Source of the DNA: Brachycybe producta
Taxonomy: Eukaryota; Arthropoda; Diplopoda; Playtdesmida; Andrognathidae
Length of the DNA: 64,000 bases
Assembly (NCBI GenBank): GCA_036925085.1
Contig: JAUPFP010000139.1
Span: 108,236 to 172,235, forward strand
Reading direction: 5' to 3'
Notes under the pieces: model-generated
Told to the model about the DNA's origin: nothing
Databases searched by the model: none
Seen by the model: the letters and a program-made list of their open reading frames with translations, nothing else
Made by a program: the position numbers and the translations under genes
Part shown: piece by piece, positions 48,181-61,170 of the stretch
Layout of the letters: each line of letters opens with the position of its first letter
Numbering within the stretch: position 1 is the stretch's first letter

Positions 48181-49699
48181 ACTTCAACATTAACTTCAAC
48201 TTCAATTTTAACTTCAACTTCAACTTCAACTTCAACTTCAACTTCAACTTCAACTTCAACTTCAACTTCAACATTAAATTCAACTTCAACTTCAACTTCA
48301 ACTTCAACTTCAACTTCAACTTCAACTTCAACTTCAACTTCAACATTAACTTCAACTTCAACTTCAACTTCGACTTCAACTGTGACTTCAACTTCGACTT
48401 CAACTTCGATTTCAACTTCGACTTCAACTTCAACTTCAACTTCAACTTCAACTTCAACTTCAACTTCAACTTTAACTTTAACTTCAACTTCAACCTCAAC
48501 ATTAACTTCAACTTCAACTTCAACTTCAACATCAACTTCATCTTCAACTTCAACTTAAAATTCATCTTCAACTTCAACTTCAACTTCAACTTCAACTTCA
48601 ACATTAACTTCAACTTCAATTTTAACTTCAACTTCAACTTCAACTTCAACTTCAACTTCAACTTCAACTTCAACATTAACTTCAACTTTGACTTCAACTT
48701 CGACTTCAACTTCGATTTCAACTTCGACTTTAACTTCGACTTTAACTTCAACTTCAACTTTGACTTCAACTTTGACTTCAACTTCAACTTCAACTTCGAC
48801 TTAAACTTCAACTTCAACCTCAACTTTATCTTCAACTTCAACTTAAAATTCATCTTCAACTTCAACTTCAACTTCAACTTCAACTTCAACATCAACTTCA
48901 TCTTCAACTTCAACTTCAACTTAAAATTCAACTTCAACTTCAACTTCAACTTCAACTTCAACTTCAACTTCAACATTAACTTCAACTTCAATTTTAACTT
49001 CAACTTCAACTTCAACTTCAACTTCAACTTCAACTTCAACTTCAACTTCAACATTAACTTCAACTTCAAACTTCAACTTCGACTTCAACTTTGACTTCAA
49101 CTTCGACTTCAACTTCGATTTCAACTTCGACTTTAACTTCGACTTTAACTTCAACTTCAACTTTGACTTCAACTTTGACTTCAACTTTGACTTCAACTTC
49201 GACTTCAACTGCGACTTCAACTTCAACTTCAACTTCAACTTCAACTTTAACTTTAACTTCAACTTCAACTTCAACATTAACTTCAACTTCAACTTCAACT
49301 TCAACTTTAACTTTAACTTCAACTTCAACTTCAACTTCAACTTCAACTTCAACTTTAACTTCAACTTCAACTTTAACTTTAACTTCAACTTCAACATCAA
49401 CTTCATCTTCAACTTCAACTTAAAATTCATCTTCAACTTCAACTTCAACTTCAACTTCAACTTCAACTTCAACTTCAACTTCAACATTAACTTCAACTTC
49501 AATTTTAACTTCAACTTCAACTTCAACTTCAACTTCGACTTCAACTTTGACTTCAACTTCGACTTCAACTTCGATTTCAACTTCGACTTTAACTTCGACT
49601 TTAACTTCAACTTCAACTTTGACTTCAACTTTGGCTTCAACTTCAACTTCAACTTCAACTTCAACTTCAACATTAACTTCAACTTCAATTTTAACTTCA

Positions 49700-52600
49700 A
49701 CTTCAACTTCAACTTCAACTTCAACTTCAACTTCAACTTCAACTTCAACATTAACTTCAACTTCAAACTTCAACTTCGACTTCAACTTTGACTTCAACTT
49801 CGACTTCAACTTCGATTTCAACTTCGACTTTAACTTCGACTTTAATTTCAACTTCAACTTTGACTTCAACTTTGACTTCAACTTTGACTTCAACTTCAAC
49901 TTCAACTGCGACTTCAACTTCAACTTCAACTTCAACTTCAACTTCAACTTCAACTTTAACTTTAACTGCAACTTCAACTCCAACATTAACTTCAACTTCA
50001 ACTTCAACTTCAACTTTAACTTTAACTTCAACTTCAACTTCAACTTCAACTTCAACTTTAACTTCAACTTCAACTTTAACTTTAACTTCAACTTCAACAT
50101 CAACTTCATCTTCAACTTCAACTTAAAATTCATCTTCAACTTCAACTTCAACTTCAACTTCAACTTCAACTTCAACTTCAACTTCAACATTAACTTCAAC
50201 TTCAATTTTAACTTCAACTTCAACTTCAACTTCAACTTCAACTTCAACTTCAACTTCAACATTAACTTCAACATTAACTTCAACTTTAACTTCAACTTCA
50301 ACTTCAACTTCGACTTCAACTTTGACTTCAACTTTGACTTCAACTTTGACTTCAACTTCAACTTCAACTGCGACTTCAACTTCAACTTCAACTTCAACTT
50401 CAACTTCAACTTTAACTTTAACTTCAACTTCAACTTCAACATTAACTTCAACTTCAACTTCAACTTCAACTTTAACTTTAACTTCAACTTCAACTTCAAC
50501 TTCAACTTCAACTTTAACTTCAACTTCAACTTTAACTTTAACTTCAACTTCAACATCAACTTCATCTTCAACTTCAACTTAAAATTCATCTTCAACTTCA
50601 ACTTCAACTTCAACTTCAACTTCAACTTCAACTTCAACTTCAACATTAACTTCAACTTCAATTTTAACTTCAACTTCAACTTCAACTTCAACTTCAACTT
50701 CAACTTCAACTTCAACATTAACTTCAACATTAACTTCAACTTTAACTTCAACTTCAACTTCAACTTCGACTTCAACTTTGACTTCAACTTTGACTTCAAC
50801 TTTGACTTCAACTTCAACTTCAACTGCGACTTCAACTTCAACTTCAACTTCAACTTCAACTTCAACTTCAACTTTAACTTTAACTTCAACTTCAACTTCA
50901 ACATTAACTTCGACTTCAACTTCAACTTTAACTTTAACTTCAACTTCAACTTCAACTTCAACTTCAACTTTAACTTCAACTTCAACTTTAACTTTAACTT
51001 CAACTTCAACATCAACTTCATCTTCAACTTCAACTTAAAATTCATCTTCAACTTCAACTTCAACTTCAACTTCAACTTCAACTTCAACTTCAACTTCAAC
51101 ATTAACTTCAACTTCAATTTTAACTTCAACTTCAACTTCAACTTCAACTTCAACTTCAACTTCAACTTCAACTTCAACTTCAACATTAACTTCAACTTCA
51201 ACTTCAACTTCGACTTCAACTTTGACTTCAACTTCGACTTCAACTTCGATTTCAACTTCGACTTCAACTTCAACTTCAACTTTAACTTCAACTTCAACTT
51301 TAACTTTAACTTCAACTTCACCATCATCTTCATCTTCAACTTCAACTTAAAATTCATCTTCAACTTCAACTTTGACTTCAACTTTGGCTTCAACTTCAAC
51401 TTCAACTTCGACTTCAATTTCAACTTCAACCTCAATTTCAAATTCATCTTCAACTTTAATTTCAACTTCAACTTCAGTTTCAACTTCAAATTCAACTTCA
51501 AATTCAATTTCAACTTCAATTTCAATTTTAACTTCAACTTCAATTTCAACTTCAACCTCAACTTCAAATTCAACTTCAAATTTAAATCCAACTTCAACTT
51601 CAAATTCAACTTCAAATTCCACTTAAACTTCAACTTCAACTTCAACTTCAACTTCAACTTTTACTTTAACTTCAACTTTAATTTCAACTTCAACTTCAGT
51701 TTCAACTTCAAATTCAACTTCAAATTCAATTTCAACTTCAACTTCAACTTCAGTTTTAAATTCAACTTCAACTTCAAATTCAACTTCAAATTCAACTTCA
51801 ACTTCAACTTCAACTTCAACTTCAACTTTTACTTTAACTTCAACTTAAAATTCAACTTCAACATCAACTTCAACATCATTTTCAACTTCAACTTCAACTT
51901 AAAATTCAACTTCAAGTTAAAATTCAACTTCAACTTCAACTTCAACTTTAACTTTAACTTCAACTTAAAATTCAACTTCAACTTCAACTTCAACATCATT
52001 TTCAACTTCAACTTCAACTTAAAATTCAACTTCAAGTTAAAATTCAACTTCAACTTCAACTTCAACTTTAACTTCAACTTCAACTTCAACATCAACTTCA
52101 TCTTCAACTTCAACTTCAACTTAAAATTCAACTTCAACTTCAACTTCAACTTCAACTTCAACTGCAACTTCAACTTCAACTTCAACTTCAACTTCAACTT
52201 CAACATTAACTTCAACTTCAATTTTAACTTCAACTTCAACTTCAACTTCAACTTCAACTTCAACTTCAACTTCAACTTCAACATTAACTTCAACTTCAAC
52301 TTCAACTTCAACTTCAACTTTGACTTCAACTTTGACTTCAACTTCGATTTCAACTTCGACTTTAACTTTGACTTTAACTTCAACTTCAACTTTGACTTCA
52401 ACTTTGACTTCAACTTCAACTTCAACTTCGACTTCAACTTCAACTTCAACTTCAACTTCGACTTCACCTTCAACTTTAACTTCAACTTCAACTTCAAATT
52501 CAACTTCAACTTCAACTTCAACTTCAACTTTTACTTTAACTTCAACTTTAATTTCAACTTCAACTTCAACTTCAACTTCTACTTCAACTTCAACTTCAAC

Positions 52601-55511
52601 TTCAACTTCAACTTCAACTTCAACTTCAACTTCAACTTCAACTTCAACATTAACTTCAACTTCAAACTTCAACTTCGACTTCAACTTTGACTTCAACTTC
52701 GACTTCAACTTCGATTTCAACTTCGACTTTAACTTCGACTTTAACTTCAACTTCAACTTTGACTTCAACTTTGACTTCAACTTTGACTTCAACTTCAACT
52801 TCAACTGCGACTTCAACTTCAACTTCAACTTCAACTTCAACTTCAACTTCAACTTTAACTTTAACTGCAACTTCAACTTCAACATTAACTTCAACTTCAA
52901 CTTCAACTTCAACTTTAACTTTAACTTCAACTTCAACTTCAACTTCAACTTCAACTTTAACTTCAACTTCAACTTTAACTTTAACTTCAACTTCAACATC
53001 AACTTCATCTTCAACTTCAACTTAAAATTCATCTTCAACTTCAACTTCAACTTCAACTTCAACTTCAACTTCAACTTCAACTTCAACATTAACTTCAACT
53101 TCAATTTTAACTTCAACTTCAACTTCAACTTCAACTTCAACTTCAACTTCAACTTCAACATTAACTTCAACATTAACTTCAACTTTAACTTCAACTTCAA
53201 CTTCAACTTCGACTTCAACTTTGACTTCAACTTTGACTTCAACTTTGACTTCAACTTCAACTTCAACTGCGACTTCAACTTCAACTTCAACTTCAACTTC
53301 AACTTCAACTTTAACTTTAACTTCAACTTCAACTTCAACATTAACTTCAACTTCAACTTCAACTTTAACTTTAACTTTAACTTCAACTTCAACTTCAACT
53401 TCAACTTCAACTTTAACTTCAACTTCAACTTTAACTTTAACTTCAACTTCAACATCAACTTCATCTTCAACTTCAACTTAAAATTCATCTTCAACTTCAA
53501 CTTCAACTTCAACTTCAACTTCAACTTCAACTTCAACTTCAACATTAACTTCAACTTCAATTTTAACTTCAACTTCAACTTCAACTTCAACTTCAACTTC
53601 AACTTCAACTTCAACATTAACTTCAACATTAACTTCAACTTTAACTTCAACTTCAACTTCAACTTCGACTTCAACTTTGACTTCAACTTTGACTTCAACT
53701 TTGACTTCAACTTTGACTTCAACTTCAACTTCAACTGCGACTTCAACTTCAACTTCAACTTCAACTTCAACTTCAACTTTAACTTTAACTTCAACTTCAA
53801 CTTCAACATTAACTTCGACTTCAACTTCAACTTTAACTTTAACTTCAACTTCAACTTCAACTTCAACTTCAACTTCAACTTTAACTTCAACTTCAACTTT
53901 AACTTTAACTTCAACTTCAACATCAACTTCATCTTCAACTTCAACTTAAAATTCATCTTCAACTTCAACTTCAACTTCAACTTCAACTTCAACTTCAACT
54001 TCAACATTAACTTCAACTTCAATTTTAACTTCAACTTCAACTTCAACTTCAACTTCAACTTCAACTTCAACTTCAACTTCAACTTCAACTTCAACATTAA
54101 CTTCAACTTCAACTTCAACTTCGACTTCAACTTTGACTTCAACTTCGACTTCAACTTCGATTTCAACTTCGACTTCAACTTCAACTTCAACTTTAACTTC
54201 AACTTCAACTTTAACTTTAACTTCAACTTCAACATCAACTTCATCTTCAACTTCAACTTAAAATTCATCTTCAACTTCAACTTTGACTTCAACTTTGGCT
54301 TCAACTTCAACTTCAACTTCGACTTCAATTTCAACTTCAACCTCAATTTCAAATTCATCTTCAACTTTAATTTCAACTTCAACTTCAGTTTCAACTTCAA
54401 ATTCAACTTCAAATTCAATTTCAACTTCAATTTCAATTTTAACTTCAACTTCAATTTCAACTTCAACCTCAACTTCAAATTCAACTTCAAATTTAAATCC
54501 AACTTCAACTTCAAATTCAACTTCAAATTCCACTTAAACTTCAACTTCAACTTCAACTTCAACTTCAACTTTTACTTTAACTTCAACTTTAATTTCAACT
54601 TCAACTTCAGTTTCAACTTCAAATTCAACTTCAAATTCAATTTCAACTTCAACTTCAACTTCAGTTTTAAATTCAACTTCAACTTCAAATTCAACTTCAA
54701 ATTCAACTTCAACTTCAACTTCAACTTCAACTTCAACTTTTACTTTAACTTCAACTTAAAATTCAACTTCAACATCAACTTCAACATCATTTTCAACTTC
54801 AACTTCAACTTAAAATTCAACTTCAAGTTAAAATTCAACTTCAACTTCAACTTCAACTTTAACTTTAACTTCAACTTAAAATTCAACTTCAACTTCAACT
54901 TCAACATCATTTTCAACTTCAACTTCAACTTAAAATTCAACTTCAAGTTAAAATTCAACTTCAACTTCAACTTCAACTTTAACTTCAACTTCAACTTCAA
55001 CATCAACTTCATCTTCAACTTCAACTTCAACTTAAAATTCAACTTCAACTTCAACTTCAACTTCAACTGCAACTTCAACTTCAACTTCAACTTCAACTTC
55101 AACTTCAACATTAACTTCAACTTCAATTTTAACTTCAACTTCAACTTCAACTTCAACTTCAACTTCAACTTCAACTTCAACTTCAACTTCAACATTAACT
55201 TCAACTTCAACTTCAACTTCAACTTCAACTTTGACTTCAACTTTGACTTCAACTTCGATTTCAACTTCGACTTTAACTTCGACTTTAACTTCAACTTCAA
55301 CTTTGACTTCAACTTTGACTTCAACTTCAACTTCAACTTCGACTTCAACTTCAACTTCAACTTCAACTTCGACTTCACCTTCAACTTTAACTTCAACTTC
55401 AACTTCAAATTCAACTTCAACTTCAACTTCAACTTCAACTTTTACTTTAACTTCAACTTTAATTTCAACTTCAACTTCAACTTCAACTTCTACTTCAACT
55501 TCAACTTCAAC
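49700..55511 (+). repeat. Tandem duplication with 2,899-2,911 bp spacing, containing a 456-bp pair
   Basis: 49788, 50322 and 50778 recur at 52687, 53221 and 53677 (2,899); 51372 and 51829 recur at 54283 and 54740 (2,911). Inside each copy a 456-bp unit is itself doubled (50322/50778 and 53221/53677). Copy boundaries are about 49.70, 52.60 and 55.51 kb. Confidence 0.85.
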
Positions 55512-57389
55512 TTCAACATTAACTTCAACTTCAACTTCAACTTTAACTTCAACATTAACTTCAACTTCAACTTCAACTTTAACTTTAACTTCAACTTCAA
55601 CTTCAACTTTAACTTCAACTTCAACTTTAACTTTAACTTCAACTTCAACTTCAACTTCAACTTCAACTTCAACTTCAACTTCAACATTAACTTCAACTTC
55701 AACTTCAACTTCAACTTCAACTTTGACTTCAACTTTGACTTCAACTTCGATTTCAACTTCGACTTTAACTTCGACTTTAACTTCAACTTCAACTTCAACA
55801 TTAACTTCAACTTCAACTTCAACTTTAACTTCAACATTAACTTCAACTTCAACTTCAACTTTAACTTTAACTTCAACTTCAACTTCAACTTTAACTTCAA
55901 CTTCAACTTTTACTTTAACTTCAACTTTAATTTCAACTTCAACTTCAACTTCAACTTCTACTTCAACTTCAACTTCAACTTCAACATTAACTTCAACTTC
56001 AACTTCAACTTTAACTTCAACATTAACTTCAACTTCAACTTCAACTTTAACTTTAACTTCGACTTCAACTTCGACTTCAACTTTGACTTCAACTTTGAAT
56101 TCAACTTCAACTTGAACTTCAACTTCAACATCAACTTTATCTTCTACTTCAACTTAAAATTCAACTTCAACTTCAACTTCAACTTCAACTTCAACTTCTA
56201 CTTCAACTTCAACTTCAACTTCAACTTCAACTTCTACTTCAACTTCGACTTTAACTTCAACTTCAACATCATCTTCAACTTCAACTTCAACTTCAACTTC
56301 AACTTCAACTTTAACTTTAACTTCAACTTCAACTTCAACATTAACTTCAACTTCAAATTTAACTTCAACTTCAACTTCAACTTCAACTTCAACTTCAACT
56401 TCAACATTAACTTCAACTTCAATTTTAACTTCAACTTCAACTTCAACTTCAACTTCAACTTCAACTTCAACTTCAACATTAAATTCAACTTCAACTTCAA
56501 CTTCAACTTCAACTTCAACTTCAACTTCAACTTCAACTTCAACATTAACTTCAACTTCAACTTCAACTTCGACTTCAACTTTGACTTCAACTTCGACTTC
56601 AACTTCGATTTCAACTTCGACTTCAACTTCAACTTCAACTTCAACTTCAACTTCAACTTCAACTTCAACTTCAACTTTAACTTTAACTTCAACTTCAACC
56701 TCAACATTAACTTCAACTTCAACTTCAACTTCAACATCAACTTCATCTTCAACTTCAACTTAAAATTCATCTTCAACTTCAACTTCAACTTCAACTTCAA
56801 CTTCAACATTAACTTCAACTTCAATTTTAACTTCAACTTCAACTTCAACTTCAACTTCAACTTCAACTTCAACTTCAACATTAACTTCAACTTCAACTTC
56901 AACTTCAACTTCAACTTCGACTTCAACTTTGACTTCAACTTCGACTTCAACTTCGATTTCAACTTCGACTTTAACTTCGACTTTAACTTCAACTTCAACT
57001 TTGACTTCAACTTTGACTTCAACTTTGACTTCAACTTCAACTTCAACTGCGACTTCAACTTCAACTTCAACTTCAACTTCAACTTCAACTTCAACTTTAA
57101 CTTTAACTTCAACTTCAACTTCAACATTAACTTCAACTTCAACTTCAACTTCAACTTTAACTTTAACTTCAACTTCAACTTCAACTTCAACTTTAACTTC
57201 AACTTCAACTTTAACTTTAACTTCAACTTCAACATCAACTTCATCTTCAACTTCAACTTAAAATTCATCTTCAACTTCAACTTCAACTTCAACTTCAACT
57301 TCAACTTCAACTTCAACTTCAACTTCAATTTTAACTTCAACTTCAACTTCAACTTCAACTTCAACTTCAACTTCAACTTCAACATTAAC

Positions 57390-60300
57390 TTCAACTTTAA
57401 ACTTCAACTTCGACTTCAACTTCGACTTCAACTTCGATTTCAACTTTGACTTTAACTTCGACTTTAACTTCAACTTCAACTTTGACTTCAACTTTGACTT
57501 CAACTTTGACTTCAACTTCAACTTCAACTGCGACTTCAACTTCAACTTCAACTTCATCTTCAACTTCAACTTCAACTTAAAATTCAACTTCAACTTCAAC
57601 TTCAAATTCAACTGCAACTTCAACTTCAACTTCAACTTCAACTTCAACATTAACTTCAACTTCAATTTTAACTTCAACTTCAACTTCAACTTCAACTTCA
57701 ACTTCAACTACAACTTCAACATTAACTTCAACTTCAACTTCAACTTCAACTTTGACTTCAACTTTGACTTCAACTTCGATTTCAACTTCGACTTTAACTT
57801 CGACTTTAACTTCAACTTCAACTTTGACTTCAACTTTGACTTCAACTTCAACTTCAACTTCGACTTCAACTTCAACTTCAACTTCAACTTCGACTTCACC
57901 TTCAACTTCAAGTTCAATTTCAACTTCAATTTCAACTTCAACTTTAACTTTAACTTCAACTTCAACTTCAACTTTAACTTCAACATCAACTTCAAATTCA
58001 ATTTCAACTTCAACCTCAACTTCAAATTCATCTTCAACTTTAATTTCAACTTCATCTTCAGTTTCAACTTCAAATTCAACTTCAAATTCAATTTCAACAT
58101 CAATTTCAATTTTAACTTCAACTTCAATTTCAACTTCAACCTCAACTTCAAATTCAACTTCAAATTTAAATTCAACTTCAACTTCAACTTCAAATTCAAC
58201 TTCAAATTCAACTTCAAATTTAAATTCACTTCAACTTCAACTTCAACTTCACCTTTAACTTCAACTTTAACTGCAACTTCAACTTTAAATTCAACTTCAT
58301 CTTCAAATTCAACTTCAAATTCAACTTCAAATTCAACTTCAACTTCAACTTCAACATTAACTTCAACTTCAACTTTAACTTCAACTTCAATTTCAACTTC
58401 AACCTCAACTTCAAATTCATCTTCAAATTTAATTTCAACTTCAACTTCAGTTTCAACTTCAAATTCAACTTCAACTTCAATTTCAACTTCAATTTCAATT
58501 TCAACTTCAACTTCAATTTCAACTTCAACCTCAACTTCAATTTTAACTTCAACGTCAATGTCAACCTCAACTTCAAATTCAACTTCAAATTCAACTTCAA
58601 CTTCAACTCCAACATAACTTCAACATTAACTTCAACCTCAACTTTAACTTCAACTTCAACTTCAACTTCAACTTCAACTTCGACTTCAACTTCGACTTTA
58701 ACTTCGACTTCAACTTCAACTTCAACTTCGACTTCAACTTCAACTTCAACTTTGGCTTCAATTTCGACTTCAACTTGGTCTTCAACTTCGACTTCAACTT
58801 TGAATTCAATTTCAACTTCAACTTTAAATTCAACTTCAACTTCAAATTCAACTTCAAATTCAACTTCAACTTCAACTTCAACTTCAACTTCAACTTCAAC
58901 TTCAACTTTTACTTTAACTTCAACTTAAAATTCAACTTCAACTTCAACTTCAACATCAACTTAAAACTCAACTTCAAGTTAAAATTCAACTTCAACTTCA
59001 ACTTCGACTTCAACTTCGATTTCAACTTCGACTTTAACTTCGACTTTAACTTCAACTTCAACTTTGACTTCAACTTTGACTTCAACTTTGACTTCAACTT
59101 CAACTTCAACTGCGACTTCAACTTCAACTTCAACTTCAACTTCAACTTCAACTTCAACTTTAACTTTAACTTCAACTTCAACTTCAACATTAACTTCAAC
59201 TTCAACTTCAACTTCAACTTTAACTTTAACTTCAACTTCAACTTCAACTTCAACTTTAACTTCAACTTCAACTTCAACTTCAACATTAACTTCAACTTTA
59301 AACTTCAACTTCGACTTCAACTTCGATTTCAACTTTGACTTTAACTTCGACTTTAACTTCAACTTCAACTTTGACTTCAACTTTGACTTCAACTTTGACT
59401 TCAACTTCAACTTCAACTGCGACTTCAACTTCAACTTCAACTTCATCTTCAACTTCAACTTCAACTTAAAATTCAACTTCAACTTCAACTTCAAATTCAA
59501 CTGCAACTTCAACTTCAACTTCAACTTCAACTTCAACATTAACTTCAACTTCAATTTTAACTTCAACTTCAACTTCAACTTCAACTTCAACTTCAACTAC
59601 AACTTCAACATTAACTTCAACTTCAACTTCAACTTCAACTTTGACTTCAACTTTGACTTCAACTTCGATTTCAACTTCGACTTTAACTTCGACTTTAACT
59701 TCAACTTCAACTTTGACTTCAACTTTGACTTCAACTTCAACTTCAACTTCGACTTCAACTTCAACTTCAACTTCAACTTCGACTTCACCTTCAACTTCAA
59801 GTTCAATTTCAACTTCAATTTCAACTTCAACTTTAACTTTAACTTCAACTTCAACTTCAACTTTAACTTCAACATCAACTTCAAATTCAATTTCAACTTC
59901 AACCTCAACTTCAAATTCATCTTCAACTTTAATTTCAACTTCATCTTCAGTTTCAACTTCAAATTCAACTTCAAATTCAATTTCAACATCAATTTCAATT
60001 TTAACTTCAACTTCAATTTCAACTTCAACCTCAACTTCAAATTCAACTTCAAATTTAAATTCAACTTCAACTTCAACTTCAAATTCAACTTCAAATTCAA
60101 CTTCAAATTTAAATTCAACTTCAACTTCAACTTCAACTTCACCTTTAACTTCAACTTTAACTGCAACTTCAACTTTAAATTCAACTTCATCTTCAAATTC
60201 AACTTCAAATTCAACTTCAAATTCAACTTCAACTTCAACTTCAACATTAACTTCAACTTCAACTTTAACTTCAACTTCAATTTCAACTTCAACCTCAACT

Positions 60301-61170
60301 TCAAATTCATCTTCAAATTTAATTTCAACTTCAACTTCAGTTTCAACTTCAAATTCAACTTCAACTTCAATTTCAACTTCAATTTCAATTTCAACTTCAA
60401 CTTCAATTTCAACTTCAACCTCAACTTCAATTTTAACTTCAACGTCAATGTCAACCTCAACTTCAAATTCAACTTCAAATTCAACTTCAACTTCAACTCC
60501 AACATAACTTCAACATTAACTTCAACCTCAACTTTAACTTCAACTTCAACTTCAACTTCAACTTCAACTTCGACTTCAACTTCGACTTTAACTTCGACTT
60601 CAACTTCAACTTCAACTTCGACTTCAACTTCAACTTCAACTTTGGCTTCAATTTCGACTTCAACTTGGTCTTCAACTTCGACTTCAACTTTGAATTCAAT
60701 TTCAACTTCAACTTTAAATTCAACTTCAACTTCAAATTCAACTTCAAATTCAACTTCAACTTCAACTTCAACTTCAACTTCAACTTCAACTTCAACTTTT
60801 ACTTTAACTTCAACTTAAAATTCAACTTCAACTTCAACTTCAACATCAACTTAAAACTCAACTTCAAGTTAAAATTCAACTTCAACTTCAACTTCGACTT
60901 CAACTTCGATTTCAACTTCGACTTTAACTTCGACTTTAACTTCAACTTCAACTTTGACTTCAACTTTGACTTCAACTTTGACTTCAACTTCAACTTCAAC
61001 TGCGACTTCAACTTCAACTTCAACTTCAACTTCAACTTCAACTTCAACTTTAACTTTAACTTCAACTTCAACTTCAACATTAACTTCAACTTCAACTTCA
61101 ACTTCAACTTTAACTTTAACTTCAACTTCAACTTCAACTTCAACTTTAACTTCAACTTCAACTTTAACTT
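57390..61170 (+). repeat. Tandem duplication, ~1,889-1,890 bp, with a third partial copy
   Basis: 57752 recurs at 59641 (1,889) and 58603, 58775 and 58909 recur at 60493, 60665 and 60799 (1,890). The one-base step lies near 58228, where copy 1 reads ATTCACTTC instead of ATTCAACTTC pattern. A third copy starts at about 62.77 kb (59641/62970, 3,329 apart) and is cut by the window end. Confidence 0.85.

Noticed and set aside
52320-57449. 1,709-codon open frame starting as Thr-Ser and turning to Asn-Phe
   Set aside because: The change of dipeptide is only the one-base register shift at about 52.66 kb moving the same repeat into another frame.
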